DNA from: a virus
Length of the DNA stretch: 64,000 nucleotides
IMG/VR virus record: IMGVR_UViG_3300018080_000154
Location: 1 to 64,000 of that record
Strand: one strand, 5' to 3'
Part shown: piece after piece, positions 1-8,419 of the stretch
Position numbering within the stretch: the first letter of the stretch is position 1
Layout: every line of letters starts with the position of its first letter
Position numbers and translations under genes: made by a program
Notes under the pieces: generated by a model
The model's database searches: none
The model's input: only the letters and a program-made list of their open reading frames with translations
Told to the model about the DNA's origin: nothing

Positions 1-1674
1 CGCGTAAGGAAGTTGTGATGGTCCGGTTACCAGTCTATATCTAAGAGTTGACGATGGTGTTTTTCCTGTCCAGTCTAGATATATGTAGGTATCGTTCCAA
101 TTTTCTACAATTTCTCTTGAGTCAAGATTTCTCATCTTATCTGCGGTTACATCCCATTCCTGAAGAACAAGACCAACGACCTCTAATTTATCTCCAAGCG
201 AGTGAGGTACGATCGTCGTTGAAGTGTTTTCATACCACGGTGTTTTAAAACTACGAGTGGCCGTTATTAGTCCATTTGATTGACGTGTAAATCTAAAAAG
301 ACGAACTATAAGTTTATCACCTGCACCAAAACTTATTGAGCTAGAATTGATATGAGTTTCCGTATCATTTGAGTAAAGAATAAGACCACCACTTTCAAGA
401 GGCGTTTCCTTTTCTCCGGCCGGAGCAGAGTCGTCGTAAAACCAAATCTTTATCGTATCTGGTTGACCACCAATGTCGGTATGAGTAATTGTATTGTCGG
501 CAGCGGCGGACGTAATAGAGACGTCCTCCTGTGTCTCGGTGTATGGATAAAATCCACCAAGTTGTGTGTGAATAAAATTTTGTGCGTTGTAGTAACTACT
601 TCCTACCCATGTGTTACCTGTCGACGGTGTGATAAATCCTGATATGAAAATGAAACGTGCTGGATTTAGCTCGTACGTGTCTTTTCTAAGAACAAAATCA
701 GTGGTCTCATAAACTGGAACAACTTTTCTTTTCGTGTCGGTTAAAACAACCGGATCGCCAAGTTGGTCTAAATCAATATATAGACCATAATAACTAGAGT
801 TGTCTGGAGAGGCCACGATTGCAGATAAATCAACCTCTAGGTCTGCAAGACTTCCTTCGTTTGCAGGATTTCCCGTTATTAAAACTCTTAAATCATCTAA
901 CGGTAACATGGATTTTTTGATTATCGCCGTAGCACCACTCATTGACTTAACTCTAAAGGCAACGGCGGCACCATCTCCTCCACCTCCTGCACCACTTCCA
1001 AATCTAAAAATTCTAAAATCAGATCCAACTTTATTTTCAATTATATTGGTCGTCGATCCTGCGGTTTTGTATTTTGCTTCTCCAACGGTTGCGTCGGTAC
1101 ATTCAAGATCAACATATCCAATTGGAATACCTTCTATCTTTGCAAAAAGCTCTCCAGGATTTTTTAAGCTTGAAACATCAGTTGGATGTGAGTCAAAGGT
1201 TGAGTCGACGACGTTGTTTCCAGATTGATAAACAAAAACATGTCGTGCGTATTCACCAACCGTGCAATCAGGAAGTTGAAAGGCCTCACCATCTACGTAA
1301 ACCGTTCCGCCACTTACCGATCCACCTGAGGCGGCTTGATAGTCTATGGTAGTGTCTGGAAACAGGTTTATCAAATCATCAAGAGGTGGACTTGAAAGAC
1401 CGGCACCGTCTCCTTGTTCGACTCGGTTTGTTCCAATGTAAAGAAGTTGATTTGCTGTCGGTGACCCCGCATGAAGTCTAAAAGGAATATTGAGATGTTT
1501 GTTAAGACGACCATGAATTTCTTCAAGATCTGTTCTTTCTGGAACACCCAAAACATCCATTGCAGCGTCGACCACCATTTGATACGCTTGCATTACGTTT
1601 GCAGCCTGAGCCGTAACAAAAAATACGGCGAGGCTACTTAAAATGACTGCTGGAATTAAAAGTTTTTTCTTCAT
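1..1674 (-). CDS. Fibre/tail-tip-type protein with Sec signal peptide (partial)
   Basis: The frame is open from an ATG at 1674 to the window edge, so the C-terminus lies outside; about 558 residues are visible. The first 24 residues form a textbook Sec signal: KKK, a hydrophobic core (LLIPAVILSSLAVFFV), then TAQA followed by A, a type I signal peptidase site. The mature part is Gly/Ser/Thr/Asp-rich and beta-like, with a GAGGGGDG stretch near residue 205, as in fibre and tail-tip proteins. It is the last gene seen in the tail cluster, after other fibre-like genes. A signal peptide is unexpected in a virion protein, which assembles in the cytoplasm. It may instead be an exported protein of infected cells. 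I recognise no named family. Confidence 0.7.
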   Translation of the reverse strand, partial: MKKKLLIPAVILSSLAVFFVTAQAANVMQAYQMVVDAAMDVLGVPERTDLEEIHGRLNKHLNIPFRLHAGSPTANQLLYIGTNRVEQGDGAGLSSPPLDDLINLFPDTTIDYQAASGGSVSGGTVYVDGEAFQLPDCTVGEYARHVFVYQSGNNVVDSTFDSHPTDVSSLKNPGELFAKIEGIPIGYVDLECTDATVGEAKYKTAGSTTNIIENKVGSDFRIFRFGSGAGGGGDGAAVAFRVKSMSGATAIIKKSMLPLDDLRVLITGNPANEGSLADLEVDLSAIVASPDNSSYYGLYIDLDQLGDPVVLTDTKRKVVPVYETTDFVLRKDTYELNPARFIFISGFITPSTGNTWVGSSYYNAQNFIHTQLGGFYPYTETQEDVSITSAAADNTITHTDIGGQPDTIKIWFYDDSAPAGEKETPLESGGLILYSNDTETHINSSSISFGAGDKLIVRLFRFTRQSNGLITATRSFKTPWYENTSTTIVPHSLGDKLEVVGLVLQEWDVTADKMRNLDSREIVENWNDTYIYLDWTGKTPSSTLRYRLVTGPSQLPYA

Positions 1675-1688
1675 TTTTTCCCTCACCG

Positions 1689-2024
1689 TTAAGTAGTCTT
1701 GTACATTCGTACACGTGAATTTTTTCTAACCGCATCGATAAACGTTACGGTCGTAGCCTCTAGATGTTCTTGATAGTTGAAATCTACACCAACGTGTTGA
1801 CCTTTGCCATTTACTTCAATTTTGAGCTCATCGATGAAACCGTTATACTTTTCACCTGATGGTAATGTAAATACCTTATGAGCCGCATCGTAAAGACCAC
1901 CACCATGAGGTGTACCAATATCAGTGTCAACGAGAACAGATTTATCGTATTGACGCAAATCTAAATCATCGTCAATCAATGACGGTATTCCATTTACAAA
2001 TCTCATTACTTTTGCCATAACCAT
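1689..2024 (-). CDS. Hypothetical protein in tail fibre cluster
   Basis: This 111-residue protein has no family I recognise. It starts MVMAKVMRF; a GAGGGG ribosome binding site precedes two in-phase ATGs at 2024 and 2018, so the start could be either. The sequence is acidic and soluble (LIDDDLDLRQYD, FIDELKIEVNGKGQH), without membrane segments. It lies between a fibre-like gene upstream and the signal-peptide protein downstream. A small fibre accessory or tip protein is possible from context alone. Confidence 0.7.
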   Translation of the reverse strand: MVMAKVMRFVNGIPSLIDDDLDLRQYDKSVLVDTDIGTPHGGGLYDAAHKVFTLPSGEKYNGFIDELKIEVNGKGQHVGVDFNYQEHLEATTVTFIDAVRKNSRVRMYKTT

Positions 2025-2035
2025 AATTCCCCTCG

Positions 2036-3523
2036 TTATGCTATATCAACACCAAGAAGACAACCAACACCACATTCAACCGCAAAAGTTGAGTCGGTTA
2101 CCAGTGTTGCTCTTACCTTTTGTTGACCTACAACAAACGATGCATAAGCGTCTCCAACACCTATGCCTAGTTTTGCATCAGTACTAAACGATCCACCTTT
2201 ATTCAAAAATAATGGAAGACCGTCGTCCAGTGCATCAAAGTTTGTATCCGATGCTTTAAGATTTAATGTCTCGGCGTATTTGATAACTTCAACAGGATCA
2301 TCGGCCACTAAAGCAGAGCCAGTTTGAACAACACCAATTCCCCAAAATTTATTTGGAAGATTTTCATGATCGGACGATGCCTTGTAAACCTTGCCGGCAT
2401 CTTCTCCGTTAAGACCATAACGTACAACAAATGTTCTATTCGCTTCAAATGCCTCACCCGCAACACCAGGAAAATTCAGAACAAAATGTTTTTTGTTTTC
2501 AAGTTCATCGTCCACGTATTTTTTATTTGCAATATGATAGTCGTCGGTCGGCGCAGATGAAGGTGTTTTGGTATGATTTACAAGTTCTGGTTCATTCGAT
2601 GTGTTTACCTTTAAAATTTCAACGTCATCGGTATCTAAAGCATTTCTTGCTCTTAATGTTTCATTATTAGCAAGTCTTAGTTTAGATCCATCGACGGCGT
2701 TTGCCACGATGGTAAACGTTCCATCATTTGCCATGCTAAGATCACCACCAGGTGTTTGTTCGGCGGCTTCATTAGAAGCGTTACCAACCCAAATCTTAGC
2801 ATTGCTTAAATCAATTGACTGGACCTTACGAATTTCCCATTCGGGTGTTCCATCGTCGACGTAAAGTAAATCTCTATCCAACGTGTCACAATAAGCAACG
2901 TAGCCTTCTAGAGGAGAAACCTTCACCCAAGATCCTGAAGTGAACTGAACAATATCTCCAGCAGATGCTCCGTCCCAATCAGCGTGAGGCGCTCCGCCTG
3001 TTGTTTGAAGAATGTATCTATCACCTTCAACCTCTGTTGGTGGCGCAACAGTATTGTCGGTGATAAGATTTATCACCTTAGTTCTTCTTGAGTAACCAGT
3101 TTGAAGATTGTTTATCTGTGTTTGAATGTTTGAAGTCACACCGTCAAGATGTGCAATTTCTGCCGCCGTGATATCTGAGTGTGTAGGAATTCCAGCAGCG
3201 TCGGAGATAAGTGCACGACTTGCAGTAATGGGATCAGCCTCAACGATTTTATCTCCAAGACTTCTCATTACTCTATTATTCACCAACGTGGTACTTGAAT
3301 TGGTACCACCGTTTGCAACCGGCAGAACATTGTCAACCTCACTGGTTAAATCAATATTTCCGCTTATTAGTTGTTTGTTGGCGTCAAGACGTGCAGGTTT
3401 GCTTTCCGTTACCGTAGGGTCTGTAACTTTAAAACTTGTGGCTTTAAGTACGTTGCTATCGGCGGTTAAATCTATGCTTTCTGGTAGTCCATCTACCATG
3501 TGGGCAATGACCGAAACTTCCAT
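2036..3523 (-). CDS. Tail fibre-like structural protein
   Basis: The 495-residue product starts MEVSVIAHMVDG. Its N-terminal half has the look of phage fibre shafts: TVTESKPARLDANKQL, GGTNSST near residue 73, and a short segment SNIQTQINNLQTG. A middle part (about 150-240) resembles the DUF2793-like fibre insert ending in DGTPEWE. The C-terminal 150 residues (FVLNFPGVAGEAFEANRTFV onward) resemble the small DUF2190-type beta domain (GKVYKAS, GIGVVQ). A role in the virion as fibre or tail decoration follows from composition and neighbours. Exact position on the particle is unknown. Confidence 0.7.
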   Translation of the reverse strand: MEVSVIAHMVDGLPESIDLTADSNVLKATSFKVTDPTVTESKPARLDANKQLISGNIDLTSEVDNVLPVANGGTNSSTTLVNNRVMRSLGDKIVEADPITASRALISDAAGIPTHSDITAAEIAHLDGVTSNIQTQINNLQTGYSRRTKVINLITDNTVAPPTEVEGDRYILQTTGGAPHADWDGASAGDIVQFTSGSWVKVSPLEGYVAYCDTLDRDLLYVDDGTPEWEIRKVQSIDLSNAKIWVGNASNEAAEQTPGGDLSMANDGTFTIVANAVDGSKLRLANNETLRARNALDTDDVEILKVNTSNEPELVNHTKTPSSAPTDDYHIANKKYVDDELENKKHFVLNFPGVAGEAFEANRTFVVRYGLNGEDAGKVYKASSDHENLPNKFWGIGVVQTGSALVADDPVEVIKYAETLNLKASDTNFDALDDGLPLFLNKGGSFSTDAKLGIGVGDAYASFVVGQQKVRATLVTDSTFAVECGVGCLLGVDIA

Positions 3524-3564
3524 GTTCTATCTCCCATATTGAAAAATAAATTAGTGTCGTGCCG

Positions 3565-3813
3565 TTAACCCTTTTCGGTAATGTCTAGCACAAATTTAAT
3601 GTTAACATTATGTTCAAGCATATCCTCGATAAAGTACTTGTACTTTTTACTGATGTTACTCAGCTCGTCGATAGCCTGTTCCACTTCTTTTCGTTTTTCT
3701 TCGTCGTTGATCACTACTTTATTGTTAAGAAATTCTACCAATTTCTTTGCGCCGCCTTTACTTTTTGCAGTCTTTACTTTTTTCTTAATAATTTTCTTTT
3801 TTGTTTTTGCCAT
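3565..3813 (-). CDS. Small lysine-rich protein
   Basis: This 82-residue protein has an extremely basic N-terminus (AKTKKKIIKKKVKTAKSKGG) followed by a predicted helical acidic/basic region (EEKRKEVEQAIDELSNISKKYKY). The ATG at 3813 overlaps the stop of the 914-residue gene upstream. The basic tail recalls the Lys-rich tails of two other small proteins near the capsid gene (30793-31446). Function is unknown; a nucleic-acid-binding or fibre assembly accessory role is inference only. Confidence 0.7.
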   Translation of the reverse strand: MAKTKKKIIKKKVKTAKSKGGAKKLVEFLNNKVVINDEEKRKEVEQAIDELSNISKKYKYFIEDMLEHNVNIKFVLDITEKG

Positions 3814-6557
3814 TACGCTACCCCAATCGGTGATATTTGAAGAACCAATCTACCTTCATCCCAAATTCCCATGTAAACAATCCAAAGACCACTTCCTGTT
3901 GTTGGCGGTGTGATAGAGTATTTACCAAGATCGTGTAACCAAATGCGTGATCCGTCTAAAGGTAAAGTTCCTTCTACAAAGTTTGATGCCGTGAGAATTC
4001 CTTCCGGCACTGTTCCATGTGTTTGAATAGATCCGTACTCGTTGTTTGGTACGTCTTTAAGTAGAACACCAAAAACACGTGAGTTAAGTTCAGTGTCTCG
4101 GCTTGCTATATGAAACTTACTAAGCTGTTTGCGTACGGCCCATCCTTTGTAAATAGTTTCACCAGATGTTTGAAGAAATTCTCTTGGTGCGGTTGCCGAA
4201 ATTGGAATTGACGCCCCGCCTCCTGTTTGATGAATTACTTCACCAGTGTTTTTGAGCCAAATACCAGACATGCCGGCCGGAAGTGGATTACTTGCCTGTT
4301 CGGTAAAACCAACTCCTTTAGGATCAATGATTCCTGTTACGTCAATGTCTCCAAGAAATCTTGCTATTTTTTCACCAGCAGGTCCAGAGATTTGCCACGG
4401 CGCACCGGCCACTGTTTCAATTGTTCTTCCATTATTGTAAACCGTCTGCATATCAGGTCCGGTTGCAATACTTCCAGCAGCGGCTCCTTCAATTCTTAAT
4501 AACTCAATTTCAACACGGCCGTCTTTTCTAACGGTTCGATCGAATTCAATTTCGGTGCTTGAAATTTTATTAAAATCTACACCCTGTTCTTGATTTACCC
4601 CGTTTAGTCTTACGTTAATATCTCTAACCGATGCGTTATCCGTCCAGTCAAATTGTGTAACCTGAAAAACTGTTTGACCAAGTGGATTGGTTACGTCAAA
4701 GAATTGTATCGTTCTTGCTTTAGAGAAAATAGCACTTGGGTTGGGACTCATTATTGTAATGTCGGCTTCGGAAATATCTTGAATCGTTCCTGACGTTCCA
4801 GTACCATCGTCCTTACATGTTACCATCCAAAGTGGAACACCATCGGCCATGACTGGTTCTTCCGCATCGACGCGGTTGACGTTTTCACCACTTGGTGTTA
4901 TGACTTTTAATTTCCCACTACGTGCAAGTACAACGCCGTAAATAAAGTACGTCCCAGGGGTCGTAGGCGTATACGGAGTGAAATCATCTCCACCACCTGT
5001 AACTACACCTGTTGAAAAGTTGATCGTTCCTCCGGGGTATTTAGACGCAGTATCTTCTACAACCATTGCGTAGGTTTCTCCAGTGGCCAAAGTTACTCGA
5101 CTACTGGATACGTTTACAATTTTATCCGGCGGATTTGATATTGTTGGTCTACAAATATTTCTAAAAAGTGTTCTATCAAAAACTTCATTTAGACTTGCAT
5201 CGACAGGTATCTCGGTTCCGTCACTTGTTTTTGAGTAAACCGGTCTTGATCCTGTGCGAATTTCTTTACTTCTTATCTTACCAGTTCCTTGAGCACCATC
5301 TGCGTCAAAGTGATATTCGTTATCGGCTTCAACAAATCTTATTTTGTCATCGTCCGAGAAGTAGATACTGTTTCCAATAACTACGTCTTCCAGTTGTCGG
5401 GACTCACCTTGCTCAAGTTGAAGACCTCCGCGTACGTTTACCACTCCATCGTTTCGATGAAAAATCCAAACGTTTCTCATATTTGTTAACGACGCCGCAC
5501 TTCGTGGTGCTTTTTGCATCGTAAGTGTTCCTGCAACAAACGGATCTGGAAGTTGTACGTAGGCTACTTCATCATCGGCCAACTCAACATTGCTTGCCGC
5601 GATGGTTACTTCTGTACTGTCACCAAGTGGACGTATCTTTAAATCACCACCCCATGCTACTTTACCAGTAACCGACGGGTCGTGGTTTATTGTTCCGCCG
5701 CCTTCAAGTAAGGTAAGAAGTTGTGCGGCAAGTCCAGATCCTGGCTCCATTGTCAGTGATGGTAGAAATTTTCTATCGGTTTGATCAAAGACAGTTGGAA
5801 TGGCTCCAGTATTTCCGTCAATGATTCCTAGAAAACAAACAGTGTCATCAAGACGAAGATCTGTATTTTTCTTAACGATAGGTCCAAGAAGTGCACATTC
5901 ATACTCATTTTCATCTTCACTTACTAGTCCTATTTGTTGACCAAGCGCAGTGGATGTTGTAATGACGTTATTGGATCCATCCCATGTTACGTCACATGTT
6001 TCAAATGGTGTGGACTCGGTTTGTGGACCAATTGATCCGCCATCTTGACGACGTTTCATCCAGATGGTTACTTTTCTTCCTGCGTTTGAAACACCAGCCT
6101 CAGTTACCGAGTCTACTATAAATGTAATGGTACCATCACCGTTGTCGTTAGCACCGTTTGGTGTTGCTTTAAGTCCCACTATTTCTTTGTAGACACGATA
6201 TTCAATAAGACTGGTTTTTACGTTGCGTTCGGTCTCGTCTGGAATTAGTATTGGTTTTATCCCAACGTAGTAACTTGATCCAGTATTATTTTCAAATGCA
6301 ATGTTGGAGGCCAATGACGGTTCAAGAAAACAATCGACGCCGTCTGAATTCATTCCTTCACATGGCGTTTCAAGAGTAAACGTGTCGGCAAGGGTTGACG
6401 ATATATCTCCGCCCCTGAATATACCGCCGCCCCTGTAAACCCGCTTACCAACATCAAGGGTAAGTTTCTTTAAATAATCCATGAAGAGTTCGGTGATTTC
6501 TTGCTGCGCAAGGAACTTCTTCAAATAAATGATTACGCTTTTGTCGTTAGTTGTCAT
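3813..6557 (-). CDS. Large tail fibre / baseplate-distal structural protein
   Basis: The 914-residue product is the largest in the fibre cluster. The N-terminal 40 residues are helical (LKKFLAQQEITELFMDYLKKL), like a baseplate attachment segment, followed by Gly-rich RGGGIFRGGDIS. The rest is beta-rich with repeated small-domain features (NGANDNGDGTITF; GTYFIYGVVLARSGKLKV; DWTDNASVRDINVRLNG). The C-terminal region (PREFLQTSGETIYKGWAV, IWLHDLGKYSITPP) resembles the DUF2190-like end of its neighbour at 2036-3523. Cys residues near 68 and 77 are unusual for a fibre. It probably forms part of the host-contact apparatus. Confidence 0.75.
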   Translation of the reverse strand: MTTNDKSVIIYLKKFLAQQEITELFMDYLKKLTLDVGKRVYRGGGIFRGGDISSTLADTFTLETPCEGMNSDGVDCFLEPSLASNIAFENNTGSSYYVGIKPILIPDETERNVKTSLIEYRVYKEIVGLKATPNGANDNGDGTITFIVDSVTEAGVSNAGRKVTIWMKRRQDGGSIGPQTESTPFETCDVTWDGSNNVITTSTALGQQIGLVSEDENEYECALLGPIVKKNTDLRLDDTVCFLGIIDGNTGAIPTVFDQTDRKFLPSLTMEPGSGLAAQLLTLLEGGGTINHDPSVTGKVAWGGDLKIRPLGDSTEVTIAASNVELADDEVAYVQLPDPFVAGTLTMQKAPRSAASLTNMRNVWIFHRNDGVVNVRGGLQLEQGESRQLEDVVIGNSIYFSDDDKIRFVEADNEYHFDADGAQGTGKIRSKEIRTGSRPVYSKTSDGTEIPVDASLNEVFDRTLFRNICRPTISNPPDKIVNVSSSRVTLATGETYAMVVEDTASKYPGGTINFSTGVVTGGGDDFTPYTPTTPGTYFIYGVVLARSGKLKVITPSGENVNRVDAEEPVMADGVPLWMVTCKDDGTGTSGTIQDISEADITIMSPNPSAIFSKARTIQFFDVTNPLGQTVFQVTQFDWTDNASVRDINVRLNGVNQEQGVDFNKISSTEIEFDRTVRKDGRVEIELLRIEGAAAGSIATGPDMQTVYNNGRTIETVAGAPWQISGPAGEKIARFLGDIDVTGIIDPKGVGFTEQASNPLPAGMSGIWLKNTGEVIHQTGGGASIPISATAPREFLQTSGETIYKGWAVRKQLSKFHIASRDTELNSRVFGVLLKDVPNNEYGSIQTHGTVPEGILTASNFVEGTLPLDGSRIWLHDLGKYSITPPTTGSGLWIVYMGIWDEGRLVLQISPIGVA

Positions 6558-6614
6558 GTGTTTGGCCTCGTAATAGCAATTCTATCTTCATAGTGGACAT
6601 AAATACATACAATT

Positions 6615-8411
6615 CTAAAGTAAGTTGTTTGGAAGTATTTTTTCTACATCAAGTGGATGTTGAAATACTTCTATCTCGGATACCTTTATTTTGCCACCTA
6701 CGGATGTTTCTAATCCAAACTTCCCTTTGGTAAACGTGGAGTCGTATATCTCCACAATCTTGTTACGATCGTGATAACAAATAATCTTGTCATCGAATAT
6801 TGCAACAGTAAAAAAATACTGGACGCCGGGATACATATCCACATAATGTGGACCAGATAACAGTGTTTGAACACCGTCTACAACTTTGTAAAGACTTACG
6901 GTTCTTGAAACTGTGTCAAATCTATAGACGTAATAATTATTTTCGTCCTGAATGTAGAAACGTTGACCACATTCTCCACTTACTGGAACTATTCCAGCCT
7001 GAAAAACATAGTTCACCCAGTCGATGTCTTCGGCCAATGCAGAATGTTCTCCAGTATTTGACTCAAGAACAAAATAGGTTTCACCGTCCACGTAGGACGA
7101 TCCATTTATTGTATTGAACTGACCTTTGCCGGCACCAAAATTTGTGTAGAAGTCTAAATACAAAACATTCAAACGTTCTGAAGTTATTCGCATAAGATTT
7201 AATATCTGTTTCAGAAGAAGTCGGTTAAGATCACCTCGATCAACAACTCGTACGTCGGAATAAAATTCCGGAAGAAGTTCTTCCTGATACTCGGTGAATG
7301 GAAGTACTGGCACTAAAAGTGAACCACTTGTTATGTTGTACACGTTATTCAATGAAATTCTAAGATTGTCGATGAAGCCTTCAAATCTATTTTCAAAACC
7401 TGTGTCGCAGGTCAATATGTCGGCCTCGTTTGTAAGATCATCAATTGCCGTAATACTTGTTGTTACGTAACCTATTCCATTGAAATACATTCGTGCTACA
7501 TTTGTGGTGCGGTTTACCATCAAAACAAGATGACGTAACGTCCCGTCTTTAAGGTTTGGTATCGTGCTTTCACCAGATGTGTTTTCCGTCCCGTCGGAGA
7601 TTGTCCATTTTATTTTCCCAGAGTTTGCTTTGTATTCTATTGTCACTTCTTTTGTCCCAGATTTTTTCTGAAACAACACCATATCTTTATCCGTGACGGT
7701 TCCAACAAACATCTCGATGGTAAAGTCACCGGAAAAATCATATCGACTAGAATGTTTTATCTTTGCAAACCCACCGTACAACCAAAGACCGTATCGACTT
7801 TCATTTCCTGCTACGGAATGTTGTACGAAATCAACATCACCAGATTTTTCAATCTCATTTCTTACAATACTTCTATCAAGAAAAGATTTTTCTAACGGCC
7901 AAAGACCTACTACGTTATTTGTTGGAATTGTCTCGGCATAGCCCGGTCGACTAATAAACCAAGAGTCTTCACCAAGTTGTTCTTCACCAAAGCTAGCCTC
8001 TCCAACAATGTATCTGAAATCAAACCAATTGAAAACCCTTGAATCGCTACCGGTAAAACTACGAACGATGTTTTTATAACCTACATCAAGTCCCTTTTGT
8101 CCGGTCAATTGCACAAAAAGACTTATCACTCTTCTAAGATCATCCTCGGATAGATCTTTAGTTATCTTATCAAGATTTTTTGTGAGACCTACGATAGGTT
8201 TTAAGTATTCAAGCGCAGCGGCTGGTGTTCTTGATGGTACCCAAAGATCTAAAATGCCATTTATTTTTGGCCAGATTTTTTCTTCCCATATTCGTTGAGG
8301 ACCAAACATGTATCTTTGAAGAAAATTTCCTTGACTTTCATCAGCAACCCGCAATGGTTTATGAATGAACCTAAACATATCATGCGGGAAATTTTCGTTT
8401 AATTTAGCCAT
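6615..8411 (-). CDS. Tail protein I-like baseplate protein with lectin-like domains
   Basis: The N-terminal ~165 residues (FPHDMFRFIHKPLRVADESQ; IWPKINGILDLWVP; LRRVISLFVQLTGQKG) resemble phage tail protein I / P2 gpI, the wedge component that normally follows baseplate J, which it does here. Residues ~170-370 form a concanavalin/LamG-like jelly roll (GLWPLEKSFLDRS, FTIEMFVGT, RHLVLMVNRTTNVARMYFNG, EGFIDNLRISL). A second lectin-like beta-sandwich occupies ~430-590 (KIICYHDRNKIVEIYDSTFTKGKFGLET). The fusion of a wedge module to carbohydrate-binding domains suggests a surface-facing baseplate arm. The gpI assignment is from family knowledge; sugar binding is inference. Confidence 0.75.
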   Translation of the reverse strand: MAKLNENFPHDMFRFIHKPLRVADESQGNFLQRYMFGPQRIWEEKIWPKINGILDLWVPSRTPAAALEYLKPIVGLTKNLDKITKDLSEDDLRRVISLFVQLTGQKGLDVGYKNIVRSFTGSDSRVFNWFDFRYIVGEASFGEEQLGEDSWFISRPGYAETIPTNNVVGLWPLEKSFLDRSIVRNEIEKSGDVDFVQHSVAGNESRYGLWLYGGFAKIKHSSRYDFSGDFTIEMFVGTVTDKDMVLFQKKSGTKEVTIEYKANSGKIKWTISDGTENTSGESTIPNLKDGTLRHLVLMVNRTTNVARMYFNGIGYVTTSITAIDDLTNEADILTCDTGFENRFEGFIDNLRISLNNVYNITSGSLLVPVLPFTEYQEELLPEFYSDVRVVDRGDLNRLLLKQILNLMRITSERLNVLYLDFYTNFGAGKGQFNTINGSSYVDGETYFVLESNTGEHSALAEDIDWVNYVFQAGIVPVSGECGQRFYIQDENNYYVYRFDTVSRTVSLYKVVDGVQTLLSGPHYVDMYPGVQYFFTVAIFDDKIICYHDRNKIVEIYDSTFTKGKFGLETSVGGKIKVSEIEVFQHPLDVEKILPNNLL

Positions 8412-8419
8412 TTATTCTC

